From: Cellulomonas humilata
GTDB lineage: Bacteria > Actinomycetota > Actinomycetes > Actinomycetales > Cellulomonadaceae
Length of the DNA stretch: 64,000 nucleotides
Direction of reading: 5' to 3'
NCBI RefSeq assembly: GCF_030814415.1
Contig: NZ_JAUSVB010000001.1
Span: forward strand, 372,001 to 436,000
Part shown: positions 8,123 through 16,441 of the stretch, piece after piece
How the letters are laid out: the number at the start of each line of letters is the position of its first letter
Position numbering within the stretch: position 1 is the first letter of the stretch
Made by a program: the position numbers and the translations under genes
The notes under the pieces: generated by a model
The model's database searches: none
What the model saw: only the letters and a program-made list of their open reading frames with translations
What the model was told of the DNA's origin: nothing

Positions 8123-8128
8123 ACGATA
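8123..8128 (-). promoter_or_regulatory. -10 box of a leaderless transcript (XRE-TPR gene)
   Basis: TATCGT on the minus strand ends 6 nt before the GTG start at 8116. This places the transcription start on the start codon and supports the shorter reading of the gene. Confidence 0.5.
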
Positions 8129-8258
8129 GGGACCGCGAGAAGCCACCGGTAGCCGGGCACCCGGCGACGAGTCCGTCTCCCCCGACCGGGTGATACGCAC
8201 ATGCAGGATCTTTCAGACTTTTCGTGATCTTCTGGACATGCGCACGGTGGTCGGCGGG

Positions 8259-9233
8259 TCAGATCGTGACGACGACCTTCGCGCGAGCGTGCTCGCTCTC
8301 GAGGTAGCGCAGCGCGTCCGCCGCGGCGGGCAGCGGGTATGTGCGGTCGATGGCCGGCACGATCGTCCCGGCCTCGGCCAGGTCGCGCAGGGTGTCGAGG
8401 TGCTCGGCGCCGGGCTTCGTCGAGAGCGCGACGACCTCCTGACCGACGAACGGTGCCGTCAGCTTGCTGCGGAGGAGCAGACCGATCGGACCGAGCACCG
8501 AGCCGCCGTCGAAGACGCCTCCGCCGGACAGGATCAGCGTCCCGGTGGGCGTCAGCGCCCGGCGCAGGTCCCGCAGCGAGCGGTTGGCGACGAGGTCGAA
8601 CAGCACGTCGTAGCGATGGCCGGCTCGGAGTGCGTCGTCGCGCGTGTAGTCGACGACGTGGTCGGCACCGAGGGAGCGCACGAGGTCGACGTTCCGGGTG
8701 CTGCACACGGCCGTGACCTCGGCGCCCCAGGCGTGCGCCAGCTGCACGGCGAACGTCCCCACGCCCCCGGAGGCGCCGTTGATGAGGATGCGCTGCCCGG
8801 CACCGACGCGACCCTGCAACCCCTGCAGCGCCGTCATCCCCGCCATGGGCATGGCCGCGGCCTGCTCGAACGTGAGGTTCGACGGCTTGCGGGTCACCAG
8901 CGACTCCGGCGCGCACACGTACTCCGCGAGAGCGCCGTCGCGCAGGCCGTACACCTCGTCGCCGACGTGCAGCCGGGTCACGTCCGAGCCGACGGCCTCG
9001 ACCGTCCCCGCGAAGTCCGAGCCGCGGATGCGCAGTGTCGGGGCGCGCAGCCCGAAGCCCGGGGCCAGCCGGGCGAGGTACGGATCGCCGCGCATGAGGT
9101 GCCAGTCGCGGGCGTTCAGCGACGCGGCGCGGATGCGGACCGTGACCTCGCCGGACGCCGGCACCGGGTCGTCGACGTCCTCCAGCGTGCACGTGTCGGG
9201 TGAGCCGTACCGAGTCTGCACGATCGCCTTCAT
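8259..9233 (-). CDS. NAD(P)-dependent quinone oxidoreductase-like MDR protein
   Basis: A 324-aa medium-chain dehydrogenase/reductase of the zinc-free quinone oxidoreductase type. The N-terminal GroES-like domain (MKAIVQTRYGSPDTCTLEDV) is followed by the nucleotide-binding motif NGASGGVGTFAVQLA at about residues 155-169 and the C-terminal LPAAADALRYLESEHARAKVV. It would reduce quinones, enones or similar electrophiles with NAD(P)H in the cytosol. The ATG has an ideal ribosome binding site (AAGGAGGCGCC). The promoter is overlapped by a perfect 35-bp palindrome, and a TetR gene lies immediately upstream on the same strand. The enzyme is therefore probably induced by the compound the TetR protein senses. 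Confidence 0.9.
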   Translation of the reverse strand: MKAIVQTRYGSPDTCTLEDVDDPVPASGEVTVRIRAASLNARDWHLMRGDPYLARLAPGFGLRAPTLRIRGSDFAGTVEAVGSDVTRLHVGDEVYGLRDGALAEYVCAPESLVTRKPSNLTFEQAAAMPMAGMTALQGLQGRVGAGQRILINGASGGVGTFAVQLAHAWGAEVTAVCSTRNVDLVRSLGADHVVDYTRDDALRAGHRYDVLFDLVANRSLRDLRRALTPTGTLILSGGGVFDGGSVLGPIGLLLRSKLTAPFVGQEVVALSTKPGAEHLDTLRDLAEAGTIVPAIDRTYPLPAAADALRYLESEHARAKVVVTI

Positions 9234-9241
9234 GGCGCCTC

Positions 9242-9285
9242 CTTACGTTGTAAGCCACAGTGGCTTACAACGTAAGTCTGGTCAA
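9242..9285 (-). promoter_or_regulatory. TetR operator and promoter of the oxidoreductase
   Basis: Two perfect 17-bp arms (9242-9258 and 9260-9276) flank one central base. Each arm itself contains a palindrome CTTAC-N3-GTAAG, giving two tandem TetR-type sites. On the minus strand a -35 box TTGACC (9280-9285), a 17-bp spacer and a -10 box CACTGT (9257-9262) place the sites over the spacer, -10 box and start point, which fits repression. Confidence 0.75.
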
Positions 9286-9968
9286 GAGAGGGTTCGCCGG
9301 CGATCCAGCCCGTCAAGCAGGAGATCGAGCCCGAACTCGAACTCCGTCTGGTCGTCGCACCAGCCCAGGGTCGAGTCCGGGTCGTCGTGCGCGACCTCCG
9401 ACAGCATCGCGACGAGCGACGGCACGGCGGCTGCCAGCTCCGCGGGCAGCGGCCCCGCGGACGCCCCGGCGCCCGGGTCGAACAGCTCCTGGGAGAACCC
9501 GAGCGCGCGGCTACCGAGCGCGTGCAGCGCGTGGTGGGCGAGGTCGTACGTGAAGCCACCGGAGTGCAGCAGGCCCACGAGCCGGTCGTGGTAGGTCACC
9601 ACGTTCGGGCTGAGCGTCGAGCGGGTGGCGAGCAGCCCAGGAGCCCAGCGGTGCCGGAGCAGCACCTGGCGGGCGGCCAGGATCCGCGCGCGCACGACGG
9701 GCTGCCAGGGCCCCGACGTGTCCAGACCGTCGACGACGTCGTTGATCTCCTCGGCCACCAGGTCCACGACGCCGTCGAGCAGGTCGTTCTTGTTGGCGAC
9801 GTGGTGGTACAGCGACATCGCCTCGGCGCCCAGCTCGTCACCGACCCGCCGCATCGTGACCGCCTCGATGCCGTCCTCGTCGGCGATCGCGACCGCCGTG
9901 CGCAGCACGCGCTCGCGACTGAGCGGGAGCCGCTCCCCAGGCGTCAGCGCCGGTTCGGCCGTCACCAC
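9282..9968 (-). CDS. TetR-family repressor with TetR_C-type ligand domain
   Basis: A 228-aa regulator. The N-terminal HTH region reads RVLRTAVAIADEDG and later EAMSLYHHVANKNDLLDGVVDLV, typical of the TetR subgroup related to TetR itself. The C-terminal helical domain binds the inducer and dimerises. The frame extends further upstream, but GTG at 9968 (VVTAEPALTPGERLPL) has a strong site (GGAGAGAGG) in front and a TACGAT -10 box at 9989-9994. The stop overlaps the -35 region of the oxidoreductase promoter, so the repressor gene reads straight into its probable target operator. Confidence 0.85.
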   Translation of the reverse strand: MVTAEPALTPGERLPLSRERVLRTAVAIADEDGIEAVTMRRVGDELGAEAMSLYHHVANKNDLLDGVVDLVAEEINDVVDGLDTSGPWQPVVRARILAARQVLLRHRWAPGLLATRSTLSPNVVTYHDRLVGLLHSGGFTYDLAHHALHALGSRALGFSQELFDPGAGASAGPLPAELAAAVPSLVAMLSEVAHDDPDSTLGWCDDQTEFEFGLDLLLDGLDRRRTLS

Positions 9969-9994
9969 ATCACCTCTCTCCTCACCGGATCGTA

Positions 9995-10033
9995 CGAGAG
10001 GCTCCCCCGGCACGCGGCCGTGGGAGCCTCTCG
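9995..10033. terminator. Terminator after the MFS pump gene
   Basis: CGAGAGGCTCCC (9995-10006) and GGGAGCCTCTCG (10022-10033) form a perfect 12-bp stem with a 15-nt loop. It begins 11 nt past the pump stop codon on the minus strand and separates it from the TetR promoter. Confidence 0.75.
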
Positions 10034-10044
10034 GACGCACTGGC

Positions 10045-11538
10045 TCAGTGCGCGAGCACCGGAGCCTCGTCGCGCACCGCCGGGGCGGCGGCGACGAGCC
10101 GGGCCTCGCGGTCCCGACGCGTCCGGAACAGCGACGCCGTCAGGAGGGCGCCGAACAGGAAGATCCCCGCGGACCAGGTGTAGGCGACGGAGAAGCTGTG
10201 CAGCGCTCCGGCGGCGATCACCTCGGGGGTCGCCGGTGCGTGGTCGGCGACGTACGCGGTGGCCGCCGTCGCGGCGAGGGTGTTCAGCACCGCGGTGCCG
10301 ATCGCCCCGCCGACCTGCTGGCTGGTGGAGACCATCGCGGACGCGGCGCCCGCCTGCCGCGGCGCGATGCCGAGCGTGGCGATCTGGAACGACGCTGGCA
10401 TGATCGAGCCCATCGCGATCCCCATGCCGATCAGGCCCATCAGCACGGAGCCGTAGCCGCTGTCGATGTGCAGCGTGGTGAACCACAGCATCGCGCCGGC
10501 GCCGATGGCCATGCCCAGCGGCACGACGACCTTCGGGCCGAACCGCGGGACCAGGAAGTTCGTCTGGATCTGCGCGGTGATGACGATGAAGAGCACCATC
10601 GGCAGGAACGCCGTGCCGGTCTGCATCGGTCCGTACCCGAGCGTCAGCTGCAGGTAGTAGGTGAGGAACAGGAAGACGCCGAACATGCCGGACCCGGCGA
10701 CGAGGATCGCCAGGAAGCCCGCACCGCGGTCGCGGTCCTGGACGATCGAGAGCGGGAGCAGCGGGTGCTCGGCGGTGCGCTGGCGCAGGACGAAGCCGAC
10801 GAGCAGCACGACGCTGGCGCCCAGGGAGCCCCACACGACCGGCGCGTCCCAGCCCTGGGGCTCGGCCTGCGAGAAGCCGAACACGAGCAGGAAGAGACCC
10901 GTCGAGGCGAGGATGACGCCGGGCACGTCGATGCGGGTGTCGTGCTTGGCGTCGCTCCGGGACAGCAGCACGGTGCCGGCGGCGAACGCGATCACGGCGA
11001 TGACCACGTTGACGTACAGGTTCCAGCGCCAGTCGAAGTTCTGGGTCAGGTAGCCGCCGAGCAGCAGACCGATGGCGCCGCCCATGCCGGCGATGGCGCC
11101 GAACACGCCGAACGCCCGGGCGCGCTCCTTCGGGATGGTGAACGTGGTGGTCAGCACGGACAGCGCGGCGGGGGCCAGGACAGCGGCGAACGCGCCCTGC
11201 AGCGCCCGGGCGCCGACGAGCAGCTCGAACGTCTGCGCGGCACCGCCGAGCGCGGAGGCGACGGCGAAGCCGACGAGCCCGATGAGGAACATGCGGCGGC
11301 GGCCGAACATGTCGGAGAGGCGGCCACCGAGCAGCAGCAGGCTGCCGAAGGCGAGCGCGTAGGCGGTGACCACCCACTGGCGGTCGTTGTCGCTGAAGCC
11401 GAGCTCCGCCTGGGCGGAGGGCAGCGCGATGTTCACGATGGTCGCGTCGAGCACGACCATGAGCTGGGCGAGGGCGACCGTGGCCAGCACGAGCCAGCGG
11501 TGCCGGCTCTCCGGCGGTGCCTGCGTGGGTGTGGACAT
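10045..11538 (-). CDS. 14-TM MFS drug efflux pump (DHA2, EmrB/QacA type)
   Basis: A 497-aa protein with about 14 hydrophobic helices and the DHA2 hallmarks. These are motif C-like MGGAIGLLLGGYLTQ after helix 5, the loop motif LGGRLSDMFGRRRMFLIGL between helices 2 and 3, and LDATIVNIALPSAQAELGFS in helix 1 with the family's conserved acidic D. It would export drugs or other hydrophobic cations in exchange for protons. The ATG has AGGAG about 8 nt upstream. The gene diverges from a TetR regulator at 11640 with operator-like palindromes between, a standard repressor/pump pair. Confidence 0.92.
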   Translation of the reverse strand: MSTPTQAPPESRHRWLVLATVALAQLMVVLDATIVNIALPSAQAELGFSDNDRQWVVTAYALAFGSLLLLGGRLSDMFGRRRMFLIGLVGFAVASALGGAAQTFELLVGARALQGAFAAVLAPAALSVLTTTFTIPKERARAFGVFGAIAGMGGAIGLLLGGYLTQNFDWRWNLYVNVVIAVIAFAAGTVLLSRSDAKHDTRIDVPGVILASTGLFLLVFGFSQAEPQGWDAPVVWGSLGASVVLLVGFVLRQRTAEHPLLPLSIVQDRDRGAGFLAILVAGSGMFGVFLFLTYYLQLTLGYGPMQTGTAFLPMVLFIVITAQIQTNFLVPRFGPKVVVPLGMAIGAGAMLWFTTLHIDSGYGSVLMGLIGMGIAMGSIMPASFQIATLGIAPRQAGAASAMVSTSQQVGGAIGTAVLNTLAATAATAYVADHAPATPEVIAAGALHSFSVAYTWSAGIFLFGALLTASLFRTRRDREARLVAAAPAVRDEAPVLAH

Positions 11539-11573
11539 GAGGATGCTCCTGAGACGTCGTGGTCGGTGGAGCG

Positions 11574-11633
11574 ACTGTAATACGGAACTGGTCAGTTCCG
11601 GAACCCCTCAGTATCGATTTCTACGGATACAGT
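11574..11633. promoter_or_regulatory. Divergent operator/promoters between MFS pump and TetR gene
   Basis: The palindrome CGGAACTG-GT-CAGTTCCG fills 11583-11600, upstream of a minus-strand -10 box TACAGT (11574-11579) for the pump. A second repeat, GTATC-N10-GATAC (11611-11630), touches a plus-strand -10 box TACAGT (11628-11633) that ends 6 nt before the TetR ATG, making that transcript leaderless. Both promoters can be closed by one TetR protein. Confidence 0.65.
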
Positions 11634-11639
11634 TGACCC

Positions 11640-12248
11640 ATGAGCGTCGACGAGGCAGCGGTGGGGGCGACCCGTCGACCCGGTCGCCGTCGCGACGAGT
11701 CCAAGGACGACGCGATCCTCCAGGCCACCCGCGAGCTGCTGGCCGAGCGCGGCTTCGACGGCATGACCATGGACGCCGTCGCCGACCGCGCCGGGGCCGG
11801 CAAGGCGACCGTCTACCGGCGCTGGCCCTCCAAGGTGCAGCTCACGGTCGACGCCATCGTCTGCACGCCGGGCGTCCCCATGACCGCCGACGACGTCCCC
11901 GACACCGGCTCGCTCCGGTCGGACCTGCTGGCCGTCCGCTTCGGCCGCAGGCGGTCGGACGACTCGGAGCTGATGTCCGGCGTGATCTCCGCGGTCAAGG
12001 AGAACCCCGACGTCGCCGCCGCGTTCCAGCAGCAGTTCGTCCGCTCGCGCGTGAGCCTCATGCGAGGCCTCCTCGAGCGGGCGCAGGAACGCGGTGAGCT
12101 GCGCGACGACATCGACCTCGAGATGGTCGCCGCCGTCGCGCCCGCCATGATCGCCTACCGCAAGATGGTGGCCGGCCACCGCATCGACGACGAGTTCGTG
12201 GAGCAGATGATCGACTCGGTCATCCTGCCGCTGGCCATCCGCCCCTGA
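11640..12248 (+). CDS. TetR-family repressor, divergent from the MFS pump
   Basis: A 202-aa regulator. Residues 20-65 carry the TetR HTH (DAILQATRELLAERGFDGMT and AGAGKATVYRRWPSKVQL), with a C-terminal TetR_C domain of the kind seen in pump repressors. The start ATG sits directly behind a -10 box with no ribosome binding site, so translation is probably leaderless. The divergent arrangement with the MFS gene and the shared palindromes suggest that it represses both itself and the pump. It converges on the MATE gene with a 0-bp gap between stop codons. Confidence 0.88.
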   Translation: MSVDEAAVGATRRPGRRRDESKDDAILQATRELLAERGFDGMTMDAVADRAGAGKATVYRRWPSKVQLTVDAIVCTPGVPMTADDVPDTGSLRSDLLAVRFGRRRSDDSELMSGVISAVKENPDVAAAFQQQFVRSRVSLMRGLLERAQERGELRDDIDLEMVAAVAPAMIAYRKMVAGHRIDDEFVEQMIDSVILPLAIRP

Positions 12249-13679
12249 TCAGGCGGACGGGACGCGCGAGCGCCGGACCAGCTTGCGGGCCGACGGTCCG
12301 CGGCGCCGCAGCCGCGTGACCCGCCGCGGCGCCACGACGCCGGCCACGGGCTCCAGCGCGAGGCGTCGCGACGCCATCACGTAGGCCGGGACCAGCAGGA
12401 CGACCGCGCCGATCCACGCCAGCGGGTTGCCCCACACGACGCCGTCGTAGCCGTACGCCGCGCCGAGGACGCTCGCCGCGCCCACCCGGCAGATCAGCTC
12501 GATCACGCCGGTCAGCGTCGGGACCACGGTCTGCCCGAGGCCCTGGAGCGCACCGCGGAGCACGAACAGCACGCCGAGCACGACGTAGAGCACGCCGTTG
12601 ACCAGCAGGTAGTGCGCGGCCATGTCGACCACACGCTGCTCCCCCTCGCCGACGAACAGCCCGACGATCGCGGAGCCACCGGTGACGAGCACGACGCCGA
12701 GGACCAGGGAGCCGCCGACCGACAGCCACATCGCCTGCACGACCCCGCGCCGGATGCGGTCCGGCCGGCCGCCGCCGAGGTTCTGCGCGACGAACATCGA
12801 CACCGCCAGGCCCAGGGACGCCAGCAGCGCGACCGCGAGACCGTCGACGCGGACGGCCGTCGTGTACGCGGCGACCGCCTCGGAGCCCAGCTCGTTCAGG
12901 CGGACCTGCACAGCGAGCGTGCCGATCGCGATGATCGACGCCTGGAACCCCATCGGCAGCCCGAGCCGCAGGTGGCGACGCAGGTCGACCCGGCTGACGC
13001 ACCAGTCCTCGCGGTGCACGTGCAGGACCGGCACCCGGCGCCGCACGAACTCGAGGCACAGCGCCACCGAGACGCCCTGCGAGATGACGGTCGACGCCGC
13101 CGCACCGGCCACGCCCATGCCCAGGCCGCCGACCGCGACGACCACCAGGACGACGTTCAGGACGCAGCTGATGGTCAGGAAGACCAGCGGTGTGCGCGAG
13201 TCGCCGATCGCCCGGATGATCGCCGACAGGAAGTTGAAGAACATCATCGTGCTGGCGCCCAGGAAGCTGATCACGGCGAACGTCGTCGCCTCCGGCAGCA
13301 GCTCCTCGGGGGTGTGCAGCAACCGCAACGCCGGCGCCGCGAGCAGTGGCGCCACCACGGTGAGCACCGCGCTGGTCGCCGCCGACAGGACGGTTCCGGC
13401 CGCGACCGACCGCCGCACGGCCGCGTGGTCGCCCGCGCCGAACGCCTGCGCGGTCGGGATGGCGAAGCCGTTCGTCATGCCCCACGCGAAGCCGAGCAGG
13501 AGGAACAGCAGCGCGCCCGTGGCGCCGACGGCGGCGAGCGAGTCCACGCCGAGGACGCGGCCGACGACGACGGCGTCGGCCGCTTGGTAGAGCTGCTGGA
13601 CGACGTTGCCGACGAGCAGGGGGACGGCGAACAGGACGATGACACGCCAGGGACGACCGGCGGTGAGGACCTTGGGCAC
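12249..13679 (-). CDS. MATE-family multidrug efflux transporter
   Basis: A 476-aa protein with 12 predicted membrane helices in two homologous halves. The first helices read FAVPLLVGNVVQQLYQAADA and VVGRVLGVDSLAAVGATGAL, matching the MATE (MatE) repeats of the DinF/NorM type. The C-terminus is a positively charged tail (RRVTRLRRRGPSARKLVRR). It would expel cationic drugs using a Na+ or proton gradient. The GTG start has AAGG 8 nt upstream. An 18-bp palindrome lies 73 bp before it; no regulator gene is adjacent. Confidence 0.9.
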   Translation of the reverse strand: MPKVLTAGRPWRVIVLFAVPLLVGNVVQQLYQAADAVVVGRVLGVDSLAAVGATGALLFLLLGFAWGMTNGFAIPTAQAFGAGDHAAVRRSVAAGTVLSAATSAVLTVVAPLLAAPALRLLHTPEELLPEATTFAVISFLGASTMMFFNFLSAIIRAIGDSRTPLVFLTISCVLNVVLVVVAVGGLGMGVAGAAASTVISQGVSVALCLEFVRRRVPVLHVHREDWCVSRVDLRRHLRLGLPMGFQASIIAIGTLAVQVRLNELGSEAVAAYTTAVRVDGLAVALLASLGLAVSMFVAQNLGGGRPDRIRRGVVQAMWLSVGGSLVLGVVLVTGGSAIVGLFVGEGEQRVVDMAAHYLLVNGVLYVVLGVLFVLRGALQGLGQTVVPTLTGVIELICRVGAASVLGAAYGYDGVVWGNPLAWIGAVVLLVPAYVMASRRLALEPVAGVVAPRRVTRLRRRGPSARKLVRRSRVPSA

Positions 13680-13751
13680 AGCGAGACCTTGGGACTGGAG
13701 AGCGGGTGGGACGTCCGCGGTGGTCGGTGGTGCCGGGTCGCGTCGTGCCTC

Positions 13752-13769
13752 GATCGTATCGATACGATC
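13752..13769. promoter_or_regulatory. 18-bp perfect palindrome upstream of the MATE gene
   Basis: GATCGTATCGATACGATC is exactly self-complementary and contains TACGAT/TATCGAT -10-like words on both strands. It is likely the operator or core promoter of the MATE gene. Its GTATC half-site also appears in the TetR intergenic region at 11611-11630, so the TetR at 11640 is a possible ligand. The remainder of the 13680-13862 gap shows no gene. Confidence 0.5.
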
Positions 13770-13862
13770 CGCCGTCGGCGAAGGCCTTTTCCGGTGGTTG
13801 TACGTGACGTTGGGTACGAAGTTCCGGACAGGATCAGGAGGGGTCGGACATCGCGGACACGA

Positions 13863-16370
13863 TCAGGGCGACGACCTGACGGAGAGCGAGTACGTGCCCG
13901 CCGCGCACCCGCTGATCTGCCAGCCGCCGGGCACCTCGATCGACTCCACGTCGTCGATCCCCGTCGAGCTGACCTGCGGGGTCGCGTCGCCCGGGAACCA
14001 GACGTCGATCTCGCAGTTCGCGTCGTCGTCGTCGACGGTCGCGGTGAACGTGAGGTCCCGACCGCTGGGCTCTGACGTCAAGGAGTCCATCCGACCGGGG
14101 AACGCCCTCGGGTACGAGCGCGACAGCGGTGTCGCGTAGCCCTCGGGCGGTGGGCTCAGCTCACCGGTCGCGCAGTCGATCGACACGAGGTTTCCCGACG
14201 AGGTCGCGTCCGACCCGGTCTCCGGCGACCCGCACCCCTGCCGCCACACCCAGAACGCCCCGCCGAGGCCGAGCCGGTTCTGCGCGGTCACGAAGCGGTC
14301 GACCTTGGCGCCGTCGATGGCCGGGTTGCCGAACCAGCCCCACTCCCCCAGCCAGAGGGCGGCGCCGTACGACGCGGCGGCGCGTGCGGACACCGTGAGG
14401 TTCCGCTCGATCGAGGCGATGGTGAGGCCGAAGCCCTGGTCCATCGTGATCGACTCGCTGTACGGGTGCGGAGCGAACACGAGCAGCCGGTCGTCGGTGA
14501 ACCCGGGCGGCGGCGTGACGTCGAACGCCAGCCCCGACCACAGGACGCTCGGCTCGAAGAACGCCAGGTGGTGGAAGCCGTCGGCTCCCGTCTCGGCGTC
14601 GCGGATCGCCATCAGCGCCGCGTCGTAGTAGCGCCCGAGCAGCAGGCCGGAGGTGGTGGGCGGGCTCGCGCCGATGCCGGGCTCGTTCAGCAGGTCGTAC
14701 CCGGCGACGGACTCCTCGTCCGCGAACGCCCCGGCCACCTTCGCCCACGTCTGCACGAGCGCGGACTGGATGCCGTCCCGGTCGGTGTAGAAGTTGCCGA
14801 ACGCCGTCGCGACCGCGGGGGCGAGGTCTCGCGCCAGGAACTGGCAGTGCAGCGTGTCGTCGGTGATCGTGGCCCACGCCGGTGCCCCGTCCCACCCGGT
14901 GGTGGCCGACGTGCCGCCGTCGCACTGCTGCTCCGGGCGTGCCAGGGCGTTGCCCCACGCGTCCTGGTGCAGGTCGAGCACCGTGTAGAGGCCGTGCTCC
15001 TTCGCGGACGCCACGGCCGCGCGCACCTCGTCGAGGTAGTCCTCGTCGAGCTCGCCGCGGGTGGGCTCCAGCCGGGACCAGGACATGCCGAGGCGGACGA
15101 CGTTGAACCCCATCGCGGCGATGCCGGCGAAGTCGTCGTCGGTCGGCGGCTGCGTCGCGGGGACCTCGGGGTCGCGCAGGTGGTAGTCGATCAGCTGGTT
15201 GACGTTGACGCCGCGCAGGATGACCTGCCGGCCGGTCACGTCGCCGATGATCGGCAGCCCACCGGGTTCCGGCGCGGGCAGGACCGTCAGGGGCTCCATG
15301 CCGCCGGTGGGCGCGACCGGCTCGGCCGCCTGCGGCCCGGCCGCGGCCGGCGCCCCGACCAGGACGGGGACCGCGAGCAGGAGCACGACGACCGCACCGA
15401 CCACCGCGAACCGGGACCGTGGGTGCGGCGCGCTCGGCAGGCGGTCGCGCCAGCGCCACACGAGCGCGGTGACCGTCGTCGCGACGAGTCCGACCGCGAC
15501 GCCGTAGCCGATGCCCGTGGTCAGGCTGATCAGGGTGGTGGCGATCCACCAGCTGTCCGGTCCGGCGTCGGCGAGGCCCGACGTGCCCGCCGCGACGACG
15601 GCGCCGACGATCCCGAGGGCCAGACCCGCGACGACCGCGGCGACCCAGACCGCGGCGACCACGTGCCCGGTCAGCCAGCGGACGACGAGCGCGAAAGCGC
15701 CAGCGAACACCGCGATCCCGGCCAGCGTGCCCAGCACGCCCGCGGCGGACGTCGGCGCGACCAGCGGGCCGGCGAACGCGTAGCCGACGGGCCCGCCGCG
15801 CCAGACGGTCGCCGCGAACCCCGCCGCGGCGAGCACGGAGACGACGAGCATGATCGCGACGACGAGACCGGACGAATACCGGTCCGCTGCGGGCTCGGCA
15901 CGGGGCCCGAACCGGTGGGCCAGTGCCGCCGCCGCCGCGACGAGCGGACCGACCACGAGGCCCTTGGCGCCGGCCCAGCCGCTGGTGGTGACCGCGAACT
16001 GCAGCGCCGACCAGAACGAGAGGTGCGGACCGACCAGGGGCAGCGCGGCGACGAACCCGGTCGCCGCGGCCGCCAGCGCGAAGGCGCCGACGGTCGCGGC
16101 CCAGGCGACCACGAAGGTCCGGCGTCGCCGAGCGAGCGCGTAGACCGGAGCCGCCGTCGCGACGAGCAGGACGGGCAGCCCGACGACCAGCGGAGCCCAG
16201 CGGTAGACCCCGCCGGTGCCGAGGAGCGGCAGCCCGTGCCCGCCGACGGGCGCGAGCAGCCCACCGGACGGATCCAGGAGCGCGAGCGCGGTGACGAGCA
16301 CGAGGACGACGACCGCAGCGGCCGCGGACGCGCGGACGGCTGGGCGGTGCAGGAGCGACGTTGCTGCCAT
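13863..16370 (-). CDS. Membrane-fused GH5 glycosidase (endoglycoceramidase-like)
   Basis: An 835-aa protein. Residues 1-330 hold about nine to ten membrane helices. After a final helix (FAVVGAVVVLLLAVPVLVGA, about 340) comes an extracytoplasmic GH5 domain with the endoglycoceramidase-like opening ILRGVNVNQLIDYH, the acid/base glutamate in YDLLNEPG (about 560) and the nucleophile in LGEWGWFG (about 675). The last 80 residues form a small beta domain. The expected substrate is a beta-glucoside or glycolipid at the cell surface; which one cannot be read. A TTG lies further upstream, but ATG at 16370 (MAATSLLHRP) is preferred. The polytopic N-terminus is unusual for GH5. Confidence 0.85.
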   Translation of the reverse strand: MAATSLLHRPAVRASAAAAVVVLVLVTALALLDPSGGLLAPVGGHGLPLLGTGGVYRWAPLVVGLPVLLVATAAPVYALARRRRTFVVAWAATVGAFALAAAATGFVAALPLVGPHLSFWSALQFAVTTSGWAGAKGLVVGPLVAAAAALAHRFGPRAEPAADRYSSGLVVAIMLVVSVLAAAGFAATVWRGGPVGYAFAGPLVAPTSAAGVLGTLAGIAVFAGAFALVVRWLTGHVVAAVWVAAVVAGLALGIVGAVVAAGTSGLADAGPDSWWIATTLISLTTGIGYGVAVGLVATTVTALVWRWRDRLPSAPHPRSRFAVVGAVVVLLLAVPVLVGAPAAAGPQAAEPVAPTGGMEPLTVLPAPEPGGLPIIGDVTGRQVILRGVNVNQLIDYHLRDPEVPATQPPTDDDFAGIAAMGFNVVRLGMSWSRLEPTRGELDEDYLDEVRAAVASAKEHGLYTVLDLHQDAWGNALARPEQQCDGGTSATTGWDGAPAWATITDDTLHCQFLARDLAPAVATAFGNFYTDRDGIQSALVQTWAKVAGAFADEESVAGYDLLNEPGIGASPPTTSGLLLGRYYDAALMAIRDAETGADGFHHLAFFEPSVLWSGLAFDVTPPPGFTDDRLLVFAPHPYSESITMDQGFGLTIASIERNLTVSARAAASYGAALWLGEWGWFGNPAIDGAKVDRFVTAQNRLGLGGAFWVWRQGCGSPETGSDATSSGNLVSIDCATGELSPPPEGYATPLSRSYPRAFPGRMDSLTSEPSGRDLTFTATVDDDDANCEIDVWFPGDATPQVSSTGIDDVESIEVPGGWQISGCAAGTYSLSVRSSP

Positions 16371-16429
16371 GGTGATCGCGAAGCGTAACGGCAATGCGAC
16401 GGGTCGCCGGCCGGTACGCCCGTACGGCC

Positions 16430-16435
16430 TAGAGT
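16430..16435 (+). promoter_or_regulatory. -10 box of a leaderless transcript (methyltransferase)
   Basis: TAGAGT ends 6 nt before the ATG at 16442, and no ribosome binding site is present. Confidence 0.5.
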
Positions 16436-16441
16436 CGGCAG

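Noticed and set aside
8117..8200. Longer form of the XRE-TPR regulator from GTG 8200
   Set aside because: It adds 28 residues before the HTH with no conserved look, and a leaderless -10 box supports 8116.
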